From contig JALHOT010000002.1 in NCBI GenBank assembly GCA_022842845.1, forward strand, positions 248,001 to 312,000: DNA of 64,000 nucleotides, given 5' to 3'. Origin of the DNA: Cyclobacteriaceae bacterium (GTDB lineage: Bacteria; Bacteroidota; Bacteroidia; Cytophagales; Cyclobacteriaceae). The notes beneath the pieces were generated by a model. That model was not told the origin of the DNA and ran no database searches. It worked only from the letters and a program-made list of their open reading frames with translations. A program made the translations under genes and the position numbers. Of the stretch, positions 43,797 to 52,242 are shown in pieces (positions within the stretch are counted from its first letter, which is position 1; each line of letters begins with the position of its first letter).

Positions 43797-45110
43797 CTAT
43801 CTTGACTCAGTAACTTGGTTTGACAACCAGCGTTGAACATAATGCCCCTTGGGATCATATTTTTTTACCTGACTCTCCGTATTAAAATAGCGATCTTCTC
43901 TTGGGTCATTACCAACGCCTGCAACATAAGCCCAGTTGAGCCAGTTACTACACACGTCATAATCGATCAGCTGGCTTTCGAACCAGGCAGCGCCCCAGGT
44001 CCAGTTTACTTTTAAATCTTTGGTAAGAAAACTCGCAACATTTTGTCTGCCGCGGTTGCTCATAAAACCGCTAAGCAAAAGCTCTTTCATGTTGGCATCG
44101 ATAAAGGGTACCCCCGTTTCGCCTAATCGCCATTTTTCGAAAAGCTTCATATTATTTTGGCTTTCTATTTCCTTGTCTCTTAATCCTTGCTGTTGAAATA
44201 TTTTATTTCCGCACTTCTTCGCAGCAAAGCGAAAATAATCTCGCCAGAGCAATTCAAAAATGAGCCAGTAAGTTGAATCGTTTTTTATACGCTCTGCCTC
44301 GTAACGTTTTACTTCCTGGTATATGCTACGCGGTGAAATGCAACCTAAGGAAAGCCAGGCAGAAAACTTGGAAGAATAATCGGCTCCCAACAAACCATTG
44401 CGTGTTTCTTTGTAAGTGCGTAACAAATCCTTATCCCAAAAATATTCTTGCAAGCGCTTTTGCGCCATGGCTTCACCGCCTTTGTATATCATAGCGCTAC
44501 GTGAATCCTGCGCTTGATAGTCAAAGCCCAACTCCTGTAGCGTTGGAATTGGATTTGGATCGATTTCTCTCCGATAAGAAACTTCAGGAATAGGAAAGCA
44601 GTCGCGCACCCTTGCTTCTTGTTCTACCTCTTTTCTAAAATTTGTAAAGGTGTTTGGCAGACGTTGTATGGGCCAGGGGATATCATCAAAGTGGTACAAA
44701 GTGTTTTGCCAGATAGTTTCGAGGGGAACACCAGATTTCTTCAGCAAGCGCTCTACTTGAAGATGGATAGTGAGTTCTTCGCTGGTTACTTCTTGCGAAG
44801 CATACACCACTGTAATACCCAATTCTTGAACTATCTTGGGGATAATGTATTCTGCCTTGCCTACAAAAACATGCAGATCAGCGCCTATATTTTGTAATGA
44901 TTGTTGGAGTGCCTCCAGGCTTTCCAACAAAAACTGTGTTCTGAAATAGCCAGCTTTTCTGAAACCCAAATGATTTGTTTCAAAATAGCTTGGGTCAATG
45001 ATATAGATGGGAAGAACAAAAGATGCTTTGTTTGCTGCCCGAAACAACACCTCATTGTCGTGCAAGCGCAATTCATTTTTTAACCAAAGTAAACTCCGTT
45101 TTTCTTTCAT
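43797..45110 (-). CDS. DASH-type cryptochrome / photolyase-family flavoprotein
   Basis: 437 residues. An N-terminal alpha/beta antenna domain (SLLWLKNELRLHDNEVLF) is followed by the helical FAD domain: WLSLGCISPRSIYQEV, FELLWRDYFRF, GVPFIDANMKELLLSGFMSN, NVASFL and WAYVAGVGNDPREDRYFN, all in cryptochrome-DASH order. It repairs cyclobutane dimers in single-stranded DNA in known cases and may also sense blue light. It is convergent with the ACC deaminase gene. Confidence 0.93.
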   Translation of the reverse strand: MKEKRSLLWLKNELRLHDNEVLFRAANKASFVLPIYIIDPSYFETNHLGFRKAGYFRTQFLLESLEALQQSLQNIGADLHVFVGKAEYIIPKIVQELGITVVYASQEVTSEELTIHLQVERLLKKSGVPLETIWQNTLYHFDDIPWPIQRLPNTFTNFRKEVEQEARVRDCFPIPEVSYRREIDPNPIPTLQELGFDYQAQDSRSAMIYKGGEAMAQKRLQEYFWDKDLLRTYKETRNGLLGADYSSKFSAWLSLGCISPRSIYQEVKRYEAERIKNDSTYWLIFELLWRDYFRFAAKKCGNKIFQQQGLRDKEIESQNNMKLFEKWRLGETGVPFIDANMKELLLSGFMSNRGRQNVASFLTKDLKVNWTWGAAWFESQLIDYDVCSNWLNWAYVAGVGNDPREDRYFNTESQVKKYDPKGHYVQRWLSNQVTESR

Positions 45111-45160
45111 GGTTTATTAACCACGAAGAACAAGATAAGTTTTACCAGAGATAAACCGAT

Positions 45161-46234
45161 TTACCGGCTTCCCTCTGCCATTTTTTCTGCACTGTCGGCA
45201 ATGCGAAGTTGTTCGATGAAATCATCGATATCGCCATTCATAACAGCGGGCAGGTTATATACGGTATAACCAATGCGGTGATCTGTTACGCGGCTTTGTG
45301 GGTAGTTGTAAGTGCGTATTTTTTCTGAACGATCGCCACTGCGTACCAGAGACCTGCGCGCAGCGCCTAACTCGCTGTTTTGTTTCTCTACTTCCATTTC
45401 GTAGAGTTTTGTTTTCAACATTTGCATGGCACGCTCGCGGTTACCGTGTTGCGATCTTTCAACCTGGCAGGTAATGACAATACCGGTTGGTTTGTGTGTC
45501 ATCTGTACTTTGGTTTCAACCTTGTTTACGTTCTGACCACCCGCACCACCAGAGCGAGATGTTTGTACTTCTATATCTGCGGGGTTTATTTCAACAGCCC
45601 CCACTTCATCTACTTCCGGAAGAGCCACTACAGAGGCAGCTGAAGTATGCACCCTGCCTTGTGTTTCGGTAGCCGGCACGCGCTGTACGCGGTGCACACC
45701 TGATTCAAATTTCAATAAGCCATAAGCGCCCTCCCCACTTACGCTGCAAATAATTTCTTTATAACCCCCTGCGGTTCCATCGGTGAAATCGAGAGCGGCC
45801 ATTTTAAGGCCGCGCTTGTCACAAAAACGCTGGTACATGCGCCACAGATCGCCTGCGAAAATGGAGGCTTCATCACCACCAGTACCGGCCCTGATTTCAA
45901 GCAATACGTTTTTATCGTCATTAGGATCTTTTGGAATGAGCATTTCCCGAAGCTCTTGATCTAAGCTTTCAACTTTGGGTTCGAGCTCGTCAATTTCCAT
46001 TTTGGCCATCTCTCGCAGCTCCTGATCCTTCTCCTTTTCCAAAACTTCTTTTGCTTGCTTTAAATGAGCAAGCGTTTTAGAGTACTCATTGTATTTTGTT
46101 ACAATTTTTTCCAAATCTCTGTACTCCTTGCCCAGTTGAGAGGACTTTTTGGCATTGTTCACTATGTCGGGCTGCACCATTAATTGCCCAACCTCCTCAA
46201 AACGCAGCTTTATTTCTTCTAATTTTTCAATCAT
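45161..46234 (-). CDS. prfA: Peptide chain release factor 1
   Basis: 357 residues. It reads UAA and UAG and releases the finished peptide. The catalytic GGQ is in [15 protein letters not shown], and the class-I RF1 decoding segment is [17 protein letters not shown] with Pro-Ala-Thr (PAT). N-terminal and C-terminal domains are complete. A -7-like promoter element sits just upstream. Confidence 0.97.
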   Translation of the reverse strand: MIEKLEEIKLRFEEVGQLMVQPDIVNNAKKSSQLGKEYRDLEKIVTKYNEYSKTLAHLKQAKEVLEKEKDQELREMAKMEIDELEPKVESLDQELREMLIPKDPNDDKNVLLEIRAGTGGDEASIFAGDLWRMYQRFCDKRGLKMAALDFTDGTAGGYKEIICSVSGEGAYGLLKFESGVHRVQRVPATETQGRVHTSAASVVALPEVDEVGAVEINPADIEVQTSRSGGAGGQNVNKVETKVQMTHKPTGIVITCQVERSQHGNRERAMQMLKTKLYEMEVEKQNSELGAARRSLVRSGDRSEKIRTYNYPQSRVTDHRIGYTVYNLPAVMNGDIDDFIEQLRIADSAEKMAEGSR

Positions 46235-46249
46235 AACCTAAAACAGGCG

Positions 46250-46257
46250 CAAAAATA
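46250..46257 (-). promoter_or_regulatory. Possible -7 promoter element of prfA
   Basis: Minus-strand TATTTTTG is an exact TAnnTTTG match 15 bases before the prfA ATG. No -33 TTTG is present at 19 bases, so the element is only partly supported. Confidence 0.4.
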
Positions 46258-46329
46258 ATGAAAAAGTAGCCAGCCATCAGTATGGTGTAGGCAAGCGTTT
46301 GCCTTGTTTGTATTTTGCAGCATAATTCG

Positions 46330-46806
46330 ATGGACATGAACAGCTTCAATATTTCCGTTCTTTTATTGGTCAGTGCTTTTATGATGAATTCTTGTGGAGG
46401 CAGTTTAAGCGATGAGCAGCGCAAAAAAATTAAGCAGGAAATGGAAACCAGCCAGATTAAGAAGATAAGTGAGGCTGAAATAACAGAGGCAACACTTGAA
46501 AATGGCCGAAGACTTATTGCAGTTTTAAAGCAATCAAGCACTGCCGACTCTTTAGCAAGTGCAGAAAAGGTAAAGATAAAATGGCTGCAAGCTGGGCAGT
46601 CAGATGCAACAGCAATGGAGCAGCAGCTTATTGAAGCTTATCTAACCCAAATTTCAGGGGGTACTATGGATAATGTTCAAAAGATAGGGACAGACTCACT
46701 GCTTTACACTGTTCCTGTTGTGGTGAAGCGAGATGATGGTGTTGATGAGGTGAAAGGTGTGTGGAGCATTTACTTTTCGCGTAAGCAAATTGTATTGGGT
46801 TTGTAA
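46330..46806 (+). CDS. Lipoprotein, unknown function
   Basis: About 158 residues. The signal peptide (ISVLLLVSAFMMNSC) ends in a cysteine lipobox; the rest is polar with a helix-rich start (KKIKQEMETSQIKKISEAEI) and a C-terminal beta part. No family recognised. ATG 46330 is preferred; ATG 46315 lies further out. It is divergent from prfA. Confidence 0.6.
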   Translation: MDMNSFNISVLLLVSAFMMNSCGGSLSDEQRKKIKQEMETSQIKKISEAEITEATLENGRRLIAVLKQSSTADSLASAEKVKIKWLQAGQSDATAMEQQLIEAYLTQISGGTMDNVQKIGTDSLLYTVPVVVKRDDGVDEVKGVWSIYFSRKQIVLGL

Positions 46807-46879
46807 TATTCGCAGATAGCTATTAAAACTTTTGCAATTAGAATAAGTTATTTGAGACTTTAGTCCTCAAGTAGTTTCA

Positions 46880-47458
46880 TCATTTGTTAACAAGTTTATA
46901 ACGCCAGCAATCCACCAAGTGATCGTTGACCAAACCACAGGCTTGCATGTGCGCATACATCACCGTGCTGCCAACAAATTTGAATCCGCGTTTAATGAGG
47001 TCTTTACTCAGTGCATCTGATTCAGGACTGGTAGCAGGAATTTCTTTAAGACTTTTCCACTTGTTTACGATGGGCTTGTGCTTAACAAACCCCCAGATGT
47101 ATTGATCGAAAGAGCCAAATTCTTTTTGTACTTCTATAAAGCGCTTGGCATTGTTTACCGCTGCAAACACTTTTAAACGATTGCGCACGATCGCAGGATT
47201 GAGCAAAAGTTTTTCCAATTTGGCCTCTGTAAAGCGGGCCACTTTTTGAGGATCAAAATTGGCAAAGGCTTCCCGATAGCCTTCACGCTTTTTTAAAATG
47301 GTACTCCAGCTTAAGCCGGCCTGTGCTCCTTCTAATATTAAAAACTCAAAGTGTGTAAGATCATCATGCGCGGGGACTCCCCACTCCTCATCATGGTACT
47401 GTATGTACTGATCAAACTTCAGACACCAGGCACAGCGAACTATTTCCTTTTTGCTCAT
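46880..47458 (-). CDS. tag: DNA-3-methyladenine glycosylase I
   Basis: About 192 residues. It excises 3-methyladenine. The N-terminal CAWCLKFDQYIQYHDEEWGVP and YHDEEWG are the family's substrate-binding features, and zinc ligands are in CAWC and the C-terminal HMQACGLVNDH. I chose ATG 47458 (MSKKEIVRC), because the 33 residues before it would overlap the divergent DinB gene. Confidence 0.93.
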   Translation of the reverse strand: MSKKEIVRCAWCLKFDQYIQYHDEEWGVPAHDDLTHFEFLILEGAQAGLSWSTILKKREGYREAFANFDPQKVARFTEAKLEKLLLNPAIVRNRLKVFAAVNNAKRFIEVQKEFGSFDQYIWGFVKHKPIVNKWKSLKEIPATSPESDALSKDLIKRGFKFVGSTVMYAHMQACGLVNDHLVDCWRYKLVNK

Positions 47459-47500
47459 AGTATTTTTTAACTTGTACAAGTTATCAAAAGCCCCAACCCT

Positions 47501-48067
47501 ATGCAACCAACCCTTGACACCCATCAATGGACAAAGCGCATTGATGAATTGACCCAAGCTTTTAGAGATGATTTTGGAAAATTATCCCTAGCCGAACTGA
47601 ATAGGAAGCCTTCTGCCGATGCCTGGAGCGTGGCACAAAACATTCACCACCTTATCGTCATCAATCGCACCTACTTTCCAATTATTGAAGGTCTGCATAA
47701 GGGTACTTATAAGGTATCATGGCTTGGTCGCGTAACTTTCATCGTTAATTTCTTCGGCAACTTTGTTTTGAAGTCCGTGCAGCCGGACAGACGAAGAAAA
47801 ATGAAAACATTTAAACTATGGGAACCCTCTGCCAGCGATTTGGATGCTAACATTCTTCAACAGTTTGTGGAACATCAGGAAAAACTAAAAGGAAGCATAA
47901 TATCCTGTCAAGGGTTTTTGAGAGATGGTGTTGTAATAGCTTCTCCCGCCAATAAAAACATTGTGTATAAACTCAGCAGGGCTTTTGATATTATTGTAGC
48001 GCATGAGCAAAGACATTTAGCACAAGCCCGTGAAGTAGTTGAAATTATGAAAACAAATAACCTATGA
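47501..48067 (+). CDS. DinB-family protein
   Basis: 188 residues with a four-helix bundle of the DinB/YfiT type. The first histidine of the metal triad lies in WSVAQNIHHLIVINR, and VAHEQRHLAQAREV near the C terminus carries the last two. Some members are metal-dependent thiol-transferases. It starts upstream of an exported RidA gene and overlaps it by four bases. Confidence 0.83.
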   Translation: MQPTLDTHQWTKRIDELTQAFRDDFGKLSLAELNRKPSADAWSVAQNIHHLIVINRTYFPIIEGLHKGTYKVSWLGRVTFIVNFFGNFVLKSVQPDRRRKMKTFKLWEPSASDLDANILQQFVEHQEKLKGSIISCQGFLRDGVVIASPANKNIVYKLSRAFDIIVAHEQRHLAQAREVVEIMKTNNL

Positions 48068-48588
48068 AAAAGACATTCACTTTAATTACAGTTCTTACCC
48101 TATTGACACTAAGCATTATTGCACAGCCTTTTGATCCTGAAAAAAGGTTAAATGAATTAGGCATAGAATTAATGACCCCGACTAAGCCTATGGCAAACTA
48201 TGTCAAAGCGGTTCGTACTGGTAACTTAATCTTTTTATCCGGTCACGGTCCCTCCAAGGCTGACGGAAGTTTAATTACCGGAAAAGTAGGGCGTGACTTA
48301 ACAACCGAGCAAGGAGCGGCAGCCGCGCGTCAAACGGCAATCTCTTTACTATCAACCCTTAAAGGAGAGCTTGGCGATTTGAGCAAAGTAAGAAGAGTGG
48401 TAAAAGTATTGGGCATGGTGAACTGCACGGAGACATATACCGATCAACCCAAAGTAATGAACGGTTTTAGTGATTTGATGGTGCAGGTTTTTGGCGACAA
48501 AGGCAAGCACGCAAGGTCAGCCGTGGGTATGTATGCCCTACCGTCTAACATGGCCATAGAAATTGAAATGATTGTAGAGGTTGAGTAA
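48064..48588 (+). CDS. Exported RidA-family protein
   Basis: 174 residues. A signal-peptide-like N terminus (TLITVLTLLTLSIIAQ) precedes a RidA-like domain with LIFLSGHGPSKADG. In place of the family's catalytic arginine strand I see SAVGMYALPSNMAIEIEMIV, so activity may differ from cytoplasmic RidA. It overlaps the DinB gene. Confidence 0.83.
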   Translation: MKKTFTLITVLTLLTLSIIAQPFDPEKRLNELGIELMTPTKPMANYVKAVRTGNLIFLSGHGPSKADGSLITGKVGRDLTTEQGAAAARQTAISLLSTLKGELGDLSKVRRVVKVLGMVNCTETYTDQPKVMNGFSDLMVQVFGDKGKHARSAVGMYALPSNMAIEIEMIVEVE

Positions 48589-48671
48589 TGATTTATTAAT
48601 TGTCGAGTCGTTGATGTGCTAATGAGATCTTGACTCGTTAACCAAACAAACAACTTGCTTAATAAAGGAGA

Positions 48672-48719
48672 AATGCGCCTGATCAATATACTTTTCAGTA
48701 ATGATCATTCAGGCGCATT
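48672..48719. terminator. Hairpin between convergent genes
   Basis: AATGCGCCTGA (48672-48682) pairs with TCAGGCGCATT (48709-48719) around a 26-base loop. It lies between the RidA gene and the convergent trans-sulfuration gene. There is no long T-run on either side. Confidence 0.55.
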
Positions 48720-48783
48720 ATCTACAATCTTGAGTAAGTATTGAGAAATCAATCAGCACATCAACAAATTAATCATTAGGATA

Positions 48784-49911
48784 TCAACCCAATGCTTGCT
48801 TGATGTCGTTGATTAAATCTTCAGTTTCTTCAATACCTACTGAAAAGCGAAGCAAGTTATCAGCAACACCAATCGCTGCTCTTTCGGCTGCCGTCATTTT
48901 TGAGTGAGAGGTTTTAAGAGGAGAGCAGATAGTTGACTCCACACCACCAAGACTTAGTGCACGCTTTATCAATTTTAATTTATTGGTAAATGCCAGGGCA
49001 TCGTCTTTTACCTCAAAACTTAACATACCACCAAAGCCCCCTGGCATCTGTGCTTTCGCTATCGCGTGATGGGGGTGATCTTCCAAACCAGGATAAAAAA
49101 CGTTACCGATGCGATCATCCGTTTTTAAGAAACGCGCCAAGGCTAGGGCATTTGCATTTTGCTGTCGTACCCGAAGTACAATTGTTTTCAAGCTACGCTC
49201 TACCAACCAGGCAGTATTGGCATCAGACGAGCCGCCCCAATTAATAGCCTTGCTGTGAATTTTTTCCATGAGCGCATTCGTGGTCACTAAAAAACCACAG
49301 CCTAAATCGCTATGGCCGCCAATGTATTTTGTGCCACTGTGCGCCACCATATCAATTCCCAAATCGATAGGATTTTGATTAACAGGTGAAGCAAAGGTAT
49401 TGTCGATCATGGTAAGAATGCCTTTCGCCTTCGCGATAGAAGCCACGGCTTTGATGTCCGTGATTTTTAGAGTCGGGTTGGAGGGTGTTTCTATATAAAT
49501 GATTTTTGTTTCGGGCTTGATGGCCTTCGCAAAATTTTGCGGATCGGTTGCATCTACCATACTGTAGATAATACCTAATCGAGGCAATTCGGTGGTAACG
49601 GAGTAATAGGTACCCCCATATAAGTCGCTTTGAAAGATAACGTGGTCACCAGCCTTTAGAAAAGTAAGCAGACCCGTTAGGATTGCCGACATACCCGAAC
49701 TGAACATCAATCCGGCATCACCATGTTCCAAGGCAGCCACTTTTACAGAAGCTGCCTTCATGTTGGGCGTATTGTAATAGCGCGGGTAGAGGATGGCCTG
49801 CCCTTCGTAGTCGTACGCAGAGGATGGATAGAGAGGAGTAACCACTCCCTTAAACTGGGGATCGCCAGGCGAGCCGGCATGTACGCTTTGGGTAAGCTTT
49901 GAGTGTTTCAT
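48784..49911 (-). CDS. Cys/Met metabolism PLP enzyme (cystathionine gamma-synthase/lyase-like)
   Basis: About 375 residues. Fold-type I with PLP lysine in MVAHSGTKYIGGHSDLGCG, and YPSSAYDYEG, LMFSSGMSAI and DNTFASPV as family blocks. It acts in cystathionine synthesis or breakdown or in methionine gamma-lysis; the exact one is undecided. ATG 49911 (MKHSKLTQSVHAG) is preferred over 49929. Confidence 0.9.
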   Translation of the reverse strand: MKHSKLTQSVHAGSPGDPQFKGVVTPLYPSSAYDYEGQAILYPRYYNTPNMKAASVKVAALEHGDAGLMFSSGMSAILTGLLTFLKAGDHVIFQSDLYGGTYYSVTTELPRLGIIYSMVDATDPQNFAKAIKPETKIIYIETPSNPTLKITDIKAVASIAKAKGILTMIDNTFASPVNQNPIDLGIDMVAHSGTKYIGGHSDLGCGFLVTTNALMEKIHSKAINWGGSSDANTAWLVERSLKTIVLRVRQQNANALALARFLKTDDRIGNVFYPGLEDHPHHAIAKAQMPGGFGGMLSFEVKDDALAFTNKLKLIKRALSLGGVESTICSPLKTSHSKMTAAERAAIGVADNLLRFSVGIEETEDLINDIKQALG

Positions 49912-49926
49912 GGTTTTAGTAAAGAA

Positions 49927-49934
49927 CAAAGATA
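49927..49934 (-). promoter_or_regulatory. Possible -7 element of the trans-sulfuration gene
   Basis: Minus-strand TATCTTTG is an exact TAnnTTTG match, 15 bases from the ATG at 49911. The -33 box is not convincing. Confidence 0.35.
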
Positions 49935-50009
49935 GGGCCCATGCAGCTTAAAAAATTCCCGTTCAAAAAAAACCACTATTTTCAGGCCTAAAACCAACCA
50001 ACCTAATCT

Positions 50010-50363
50010 ATGGCAAAAGGCGAAAAAATCAGTAAGGCAAAAGCAAAAAAGTGGGTAAACAACTACAAGGCAAAGCACAGCAAGGATAAGAACTACTTAT
50101 CATCCATGCTTTTCAACAAAAAGATTGTAATAGATATGCTCAACGAAGATAAGTGCGAAGGGCTTAGAGTATACAATGCAATGGACGATGAGGGTAAATT
50201 GCACTTTGTATTAGTAGGTACTGACGCAAACGGAGACAACATTTTACCACAGACTGATGAATATATAGCAAAAACAATTTTGGATAGTGCTGGGGGAGAT
50301 CCTGTTTTAATTAATGAGGGTATGCCTTGCCCGGGTTCTCCAGGCTGCCCAAAAGAGTTATGA
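50010..50363 (+). CDS. Small Cys-Pro-tail protein, cassette copy 1
   Basis: 117 residues, soluble, no signal peptide. The first 28 are very basic (MAKGEKISKAKAKKWVNNYK); the body has LFNKKIVIDMLNEDKCEGLR, VYNAMDDEGKLHFVLVGTDA and ends PCPGSPGCPKEL. I do not recognise a named family. Copy 2 (51063) is about 80% identical over the body; copy 3 (52036) is more diverged. The ATG of the next membrane protein gene is one base after this stop. First gene of the operon; its upstream promoter is not evident. Function unknown. Confidence 0.7.
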   Translation: MAKGEKISKAKAKKWVNNYKAKHSKDKNYLSSMLFNKKIVIDMLNEDKCEGLRVYNAMDDEGKLHFVLVGTDANGDNILPQTDEYIAKTILDSAGGDPVLINEGMPCPGSPGCPKEL

Positions 50364-50364
50364 T

Positions 50365-51039
50365 ATGACATCATCTGAAGTTTTACAACTGTCGAACTAC
50401 CTACAGTGGTTCGGCAGTTTTTCTATTATTTTTTCAGCGATTCTAGTATTAAGCCTTCGTTTTACCAAGGAGATACTCATCATTGCCATCTACGGTGCGA
50501 ATAGTTTTTTGGCTCAGTCCATTCAAACAGGATTTATTTATTTTAAGGAAAGTCAGTACCTGAATGTAGTTGGTAATATTTATGTGCTCATAGAAACAAT
50601 TGTCTTGCTATACCTTTTTTATGTAGTTATTAGTAATAAGGTGTTTCGCTACCTGATTCTTGTTTTTGCACTTGGCTTTACTATTTTTTGGTTAATTGTA
50701 TTTTCTAATGACCCTGCAATTAACTCAGCATCTTATAGAACTATTCGAGATGTAGTAATGATACTTTGTTCGCTTGTGTATTTTTTCTTCTTGTTAAAGA
50801 ATTTGCCAGAAGATAACTTATTTAAAATACCTATGTTTTGGGTAGCATCCGGAATTTTGTTTTTCTTCTCCTGCACATTTATGCTGTCACTCACACAGGA
50901 CTACATACGCGAGATTATGAAAAATGACTTTGGTACCTTTTGGACATTTCGTAATCTTTTAAGAGCCTTTTTCTGTGTGGTGATTTGCATTGGTATTTGG
51001 AAGGCGAGGGATTTGTCAAAGAGAGCAGAGCTTACTTAA
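50365..51039 (+). CDS. Seven-helix membrane protein, cassette copy 1
   Basis: 224 residues with seven hydrophobic helices. It shares with its three neighbours LSNYLQWFGSF, YLNVVGNIYVLIET, FFFSCTFMLSL and CIGIWKAR near the C terminus. Helices are joined by short loops and there is no large soluble domain. I do not recognise the family. The start at 50365 is chosen because it follows copy 1 of the small protein by one base and begins at the family's MTSSEV-LSNY region. Its last 36 bases form part of a perfect 58-base repeat. Confidence 0.72.
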   Translation: MTSSEVLQLSNYLQWFGSFSIIFSAILVLSLRFTKEILIIAIYGANSFLAQSIQTGFIYFKESQYLNVVGNIYVLIETIVLLYLFYVVISNKVFRYLILVFALGFTIFWLIVFSNDPAINSASYRTIRDVVMILCSLVYFFFLLKNLPEDNLFKIPMFWVASGILFFFSCTFMLSLTQDYIREIMKNDFGTFWTFRNLLRAFFCVVICIGIWKARDLSKRAELT

Positions 51040-51061
51040 AAGGACGCAGTATCCTCAAAAC
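51004..51061 (+). repeat. 58-base perfect direct repeat, left copy
   Basis: This stretch recurs without change at 51953-52010, 949 bases downstream. It covers the last 36 bases of the seven-helix gene and 22 bases of the leader of the next small gene. The surrounding sequence is much less conserved, so recent duplication or gene conversion is the likely cause. Confidence 0.9.
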
Positions 51062-51062
51062 T

Positions 51063-51317
51063 ATGCTTTTCAATAAAAAGATTATAACGGATATGCTCAA
51101 CAAAGATAAATGCGAAGGGCTACGCGTGTACAACGCAATGGATGATGAAGGGAAGTTGTATTTTGTTTTAGAAGGAACTGATGCAAATGGGAACAACATT
51201 TTACCACCAACTGATGAGTATGTTGCTAAAACGATTTTGGATAGTGCGGGTGGAGATCCAATTCTAATTGATGATGGGCAAAAATGTCCCCCAGAATGCC
51301 CCCCTAATGACTTATGA
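51063..51317 (+). CDS. Small Cys-Pro-tail protein, cassette copy 2
   Basis: 84 residues from ATG 51063 (MLFNKKIITDMLNKDKCEG), ending KCPPECPPNDL. It lacks the basic first 32 residues of copy 1; a longer in-frame reading into the seven-helix gene is possible (from 50985) but has no likeness to copy 1. Stop and next start overlap as ATGA. Function unknown. Confidence 0.65.
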   Translation: MLFNKKIITDMLNKDKCEGLRVYNAMDDEGKLYFVLEGTDANGNNILPPTDEYVAKTILDSAGGDPILIDDGQKCPPECPPNDL

Positions 51318-51988
51318 CATTAATTGAATACTACAGACTGTCAAACTATCTTCAGGGGCTTGGCAGTCTTCTAATTTTCTTTCTGGCACTTGTTTATTCA
51401 CGTTCAAACTCTTTCAGGGAAATTCGAGTTATAGGAATTTATGGGCTTGTGAGTTTCTTGTTTTTTTTAGCACAGAAATCAGTTTCATTCATTGATGCAA
51501 CACAATATCTTAATATTATAGGTGATTTTTTTGTTCTGTTTGAAACCAGCATCTTACTTTTTCTTTACTACTTTGTAGTAAAGAATGCCATAATTAGAAC
51601 GACCATTCTCACTATAGGGATTATCTTTCTCGTATTCTTTACAAATTATCTTTTTTCTGATTACAAGGGACTTGGTTCCGAGATTCGTTCCTATCGTGAT
51701 GTATCCATGATTCTGTTTTCTGTCATATATTTTGGATTATTGCTTAGGAACCCGATTGAACAGAGATTGTTTTCTCATCCAATGTTTTGGGTTAACTCTT
51801 CTATTCTGTTTTTTTTCTCATGTACATTTATACTTTCTTTATCAATGTCCTATATCGCAGAAGTATTGAGAGATGATTTTGCAATTTTTTGGGCCTTTCG
51901 CAATTTTCTACGATTCGGATTTTGCATTGCGATCTGCATTGGCATTTGGAAAGCGAGGGATTTGTCAAAGAGAGCAGAGCTTACTTAA
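51314..51988 (+). CDS. Seven-helix membrane protein, cassette copy 2
   Basis: 224 residues, the same length as copy 1. Seven hydrophobic helices; shared motifs LSNYLQGLGSL, YLNIIGDFFVLFET and FFFSCTFILSLSMSYI. The final residues WKARDLSKRAELT are identical to copy 1 because of the 58-base repeat. It overlaps the small protein gene before it by four bases. Confidence 0.72.
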   Translation: MTLIEYYRLSNYLQGLGSLLIFFLALVYSRSNSFREIRVIGIYGLVSFLFFLAQKSVSFIDATQYLNIIGDFFVLFETSILLFLYYFVVKNAIIRTTILTIGIIFLVFFTNYLFSDYKGLGSEIRSYRDVSMILFSVIYFGLLLRNPIEQRLFSHPMFWVNSSILFFFSCTFILSLSMSYIAEVLRDDFAIFWAFRNFLRFGFCIAICIGIWKARDLSKRAELT

Positions 51989-52010
51989 AAGGACGCAGTA
52001 TCCTCAAAAC
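51953..52010 (+). repeat. 58-base perfect direct repeat, right copy
   Basis: Exact copy of 51004-51061, again across the end of a seven-helix gene and the leader of a small gene. Two bases after it the sequence diverges: ATG in the left copy corresponds to AGG (52012-52014) here. Confidence 0.9.
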
Positions 52011-52035
52011 CAGGCTTTTCAGTAGGAAGATTATA

Positions 52036-52242
52036 ATGGATATGCTCCACGAAGATAGATGCAAAGGGCTGCGTGTGTACAATGCCGTGGATGATGAAGG
52101 CAAGGAGCACTTTGTTTTAGTGGGTACGGATGCTAATGGCGGTAACCTATTACCAAGCAGCGAAGAGAGTTTAACTGAATCGTATTCCTTGTTAGATAAT
52201 GGGTTACGTTGTCCTACAGACTGCCCTCCAAATGATTTATGA
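52036..52242 (+). CDS. Small Cys-Pro-tail protein, cassette copy 3 (start uncertain)
   Basis: From ATG 52036 the frame gives 68 residues (MDMLHEDRCKGLRVYNAVDD...), ending RCPTDCPPNDL. Homology to copies 1 and 2 begins eight codons earlier, at RLFSRKII, where the ATG of copy 2 is AGG. A longer start in the overlapping frame (TTG 51946 or ATG 51889) would use sequence of the seven-helix gene and is not supported by likeness to copy 1. The stop and the next start overlap as ATGA. It may be weakly expressed or truncated. Confidence 0.5.
   Translation: MDMLHEDRCKGLRVYNAVDDEGKEHFVLVGTDANGGNLLPSSEESLTESYSLLDNGLRCPTDCPPNDL

Noticed and set aside
50985-51062. Longer small protein copy 2 starting inside the seven-helix gene
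   Set aside because: The extra residues have no likeness to copy 1 and overlap the coding of the seven-helix gene; ATG 51063 fits the homology better.
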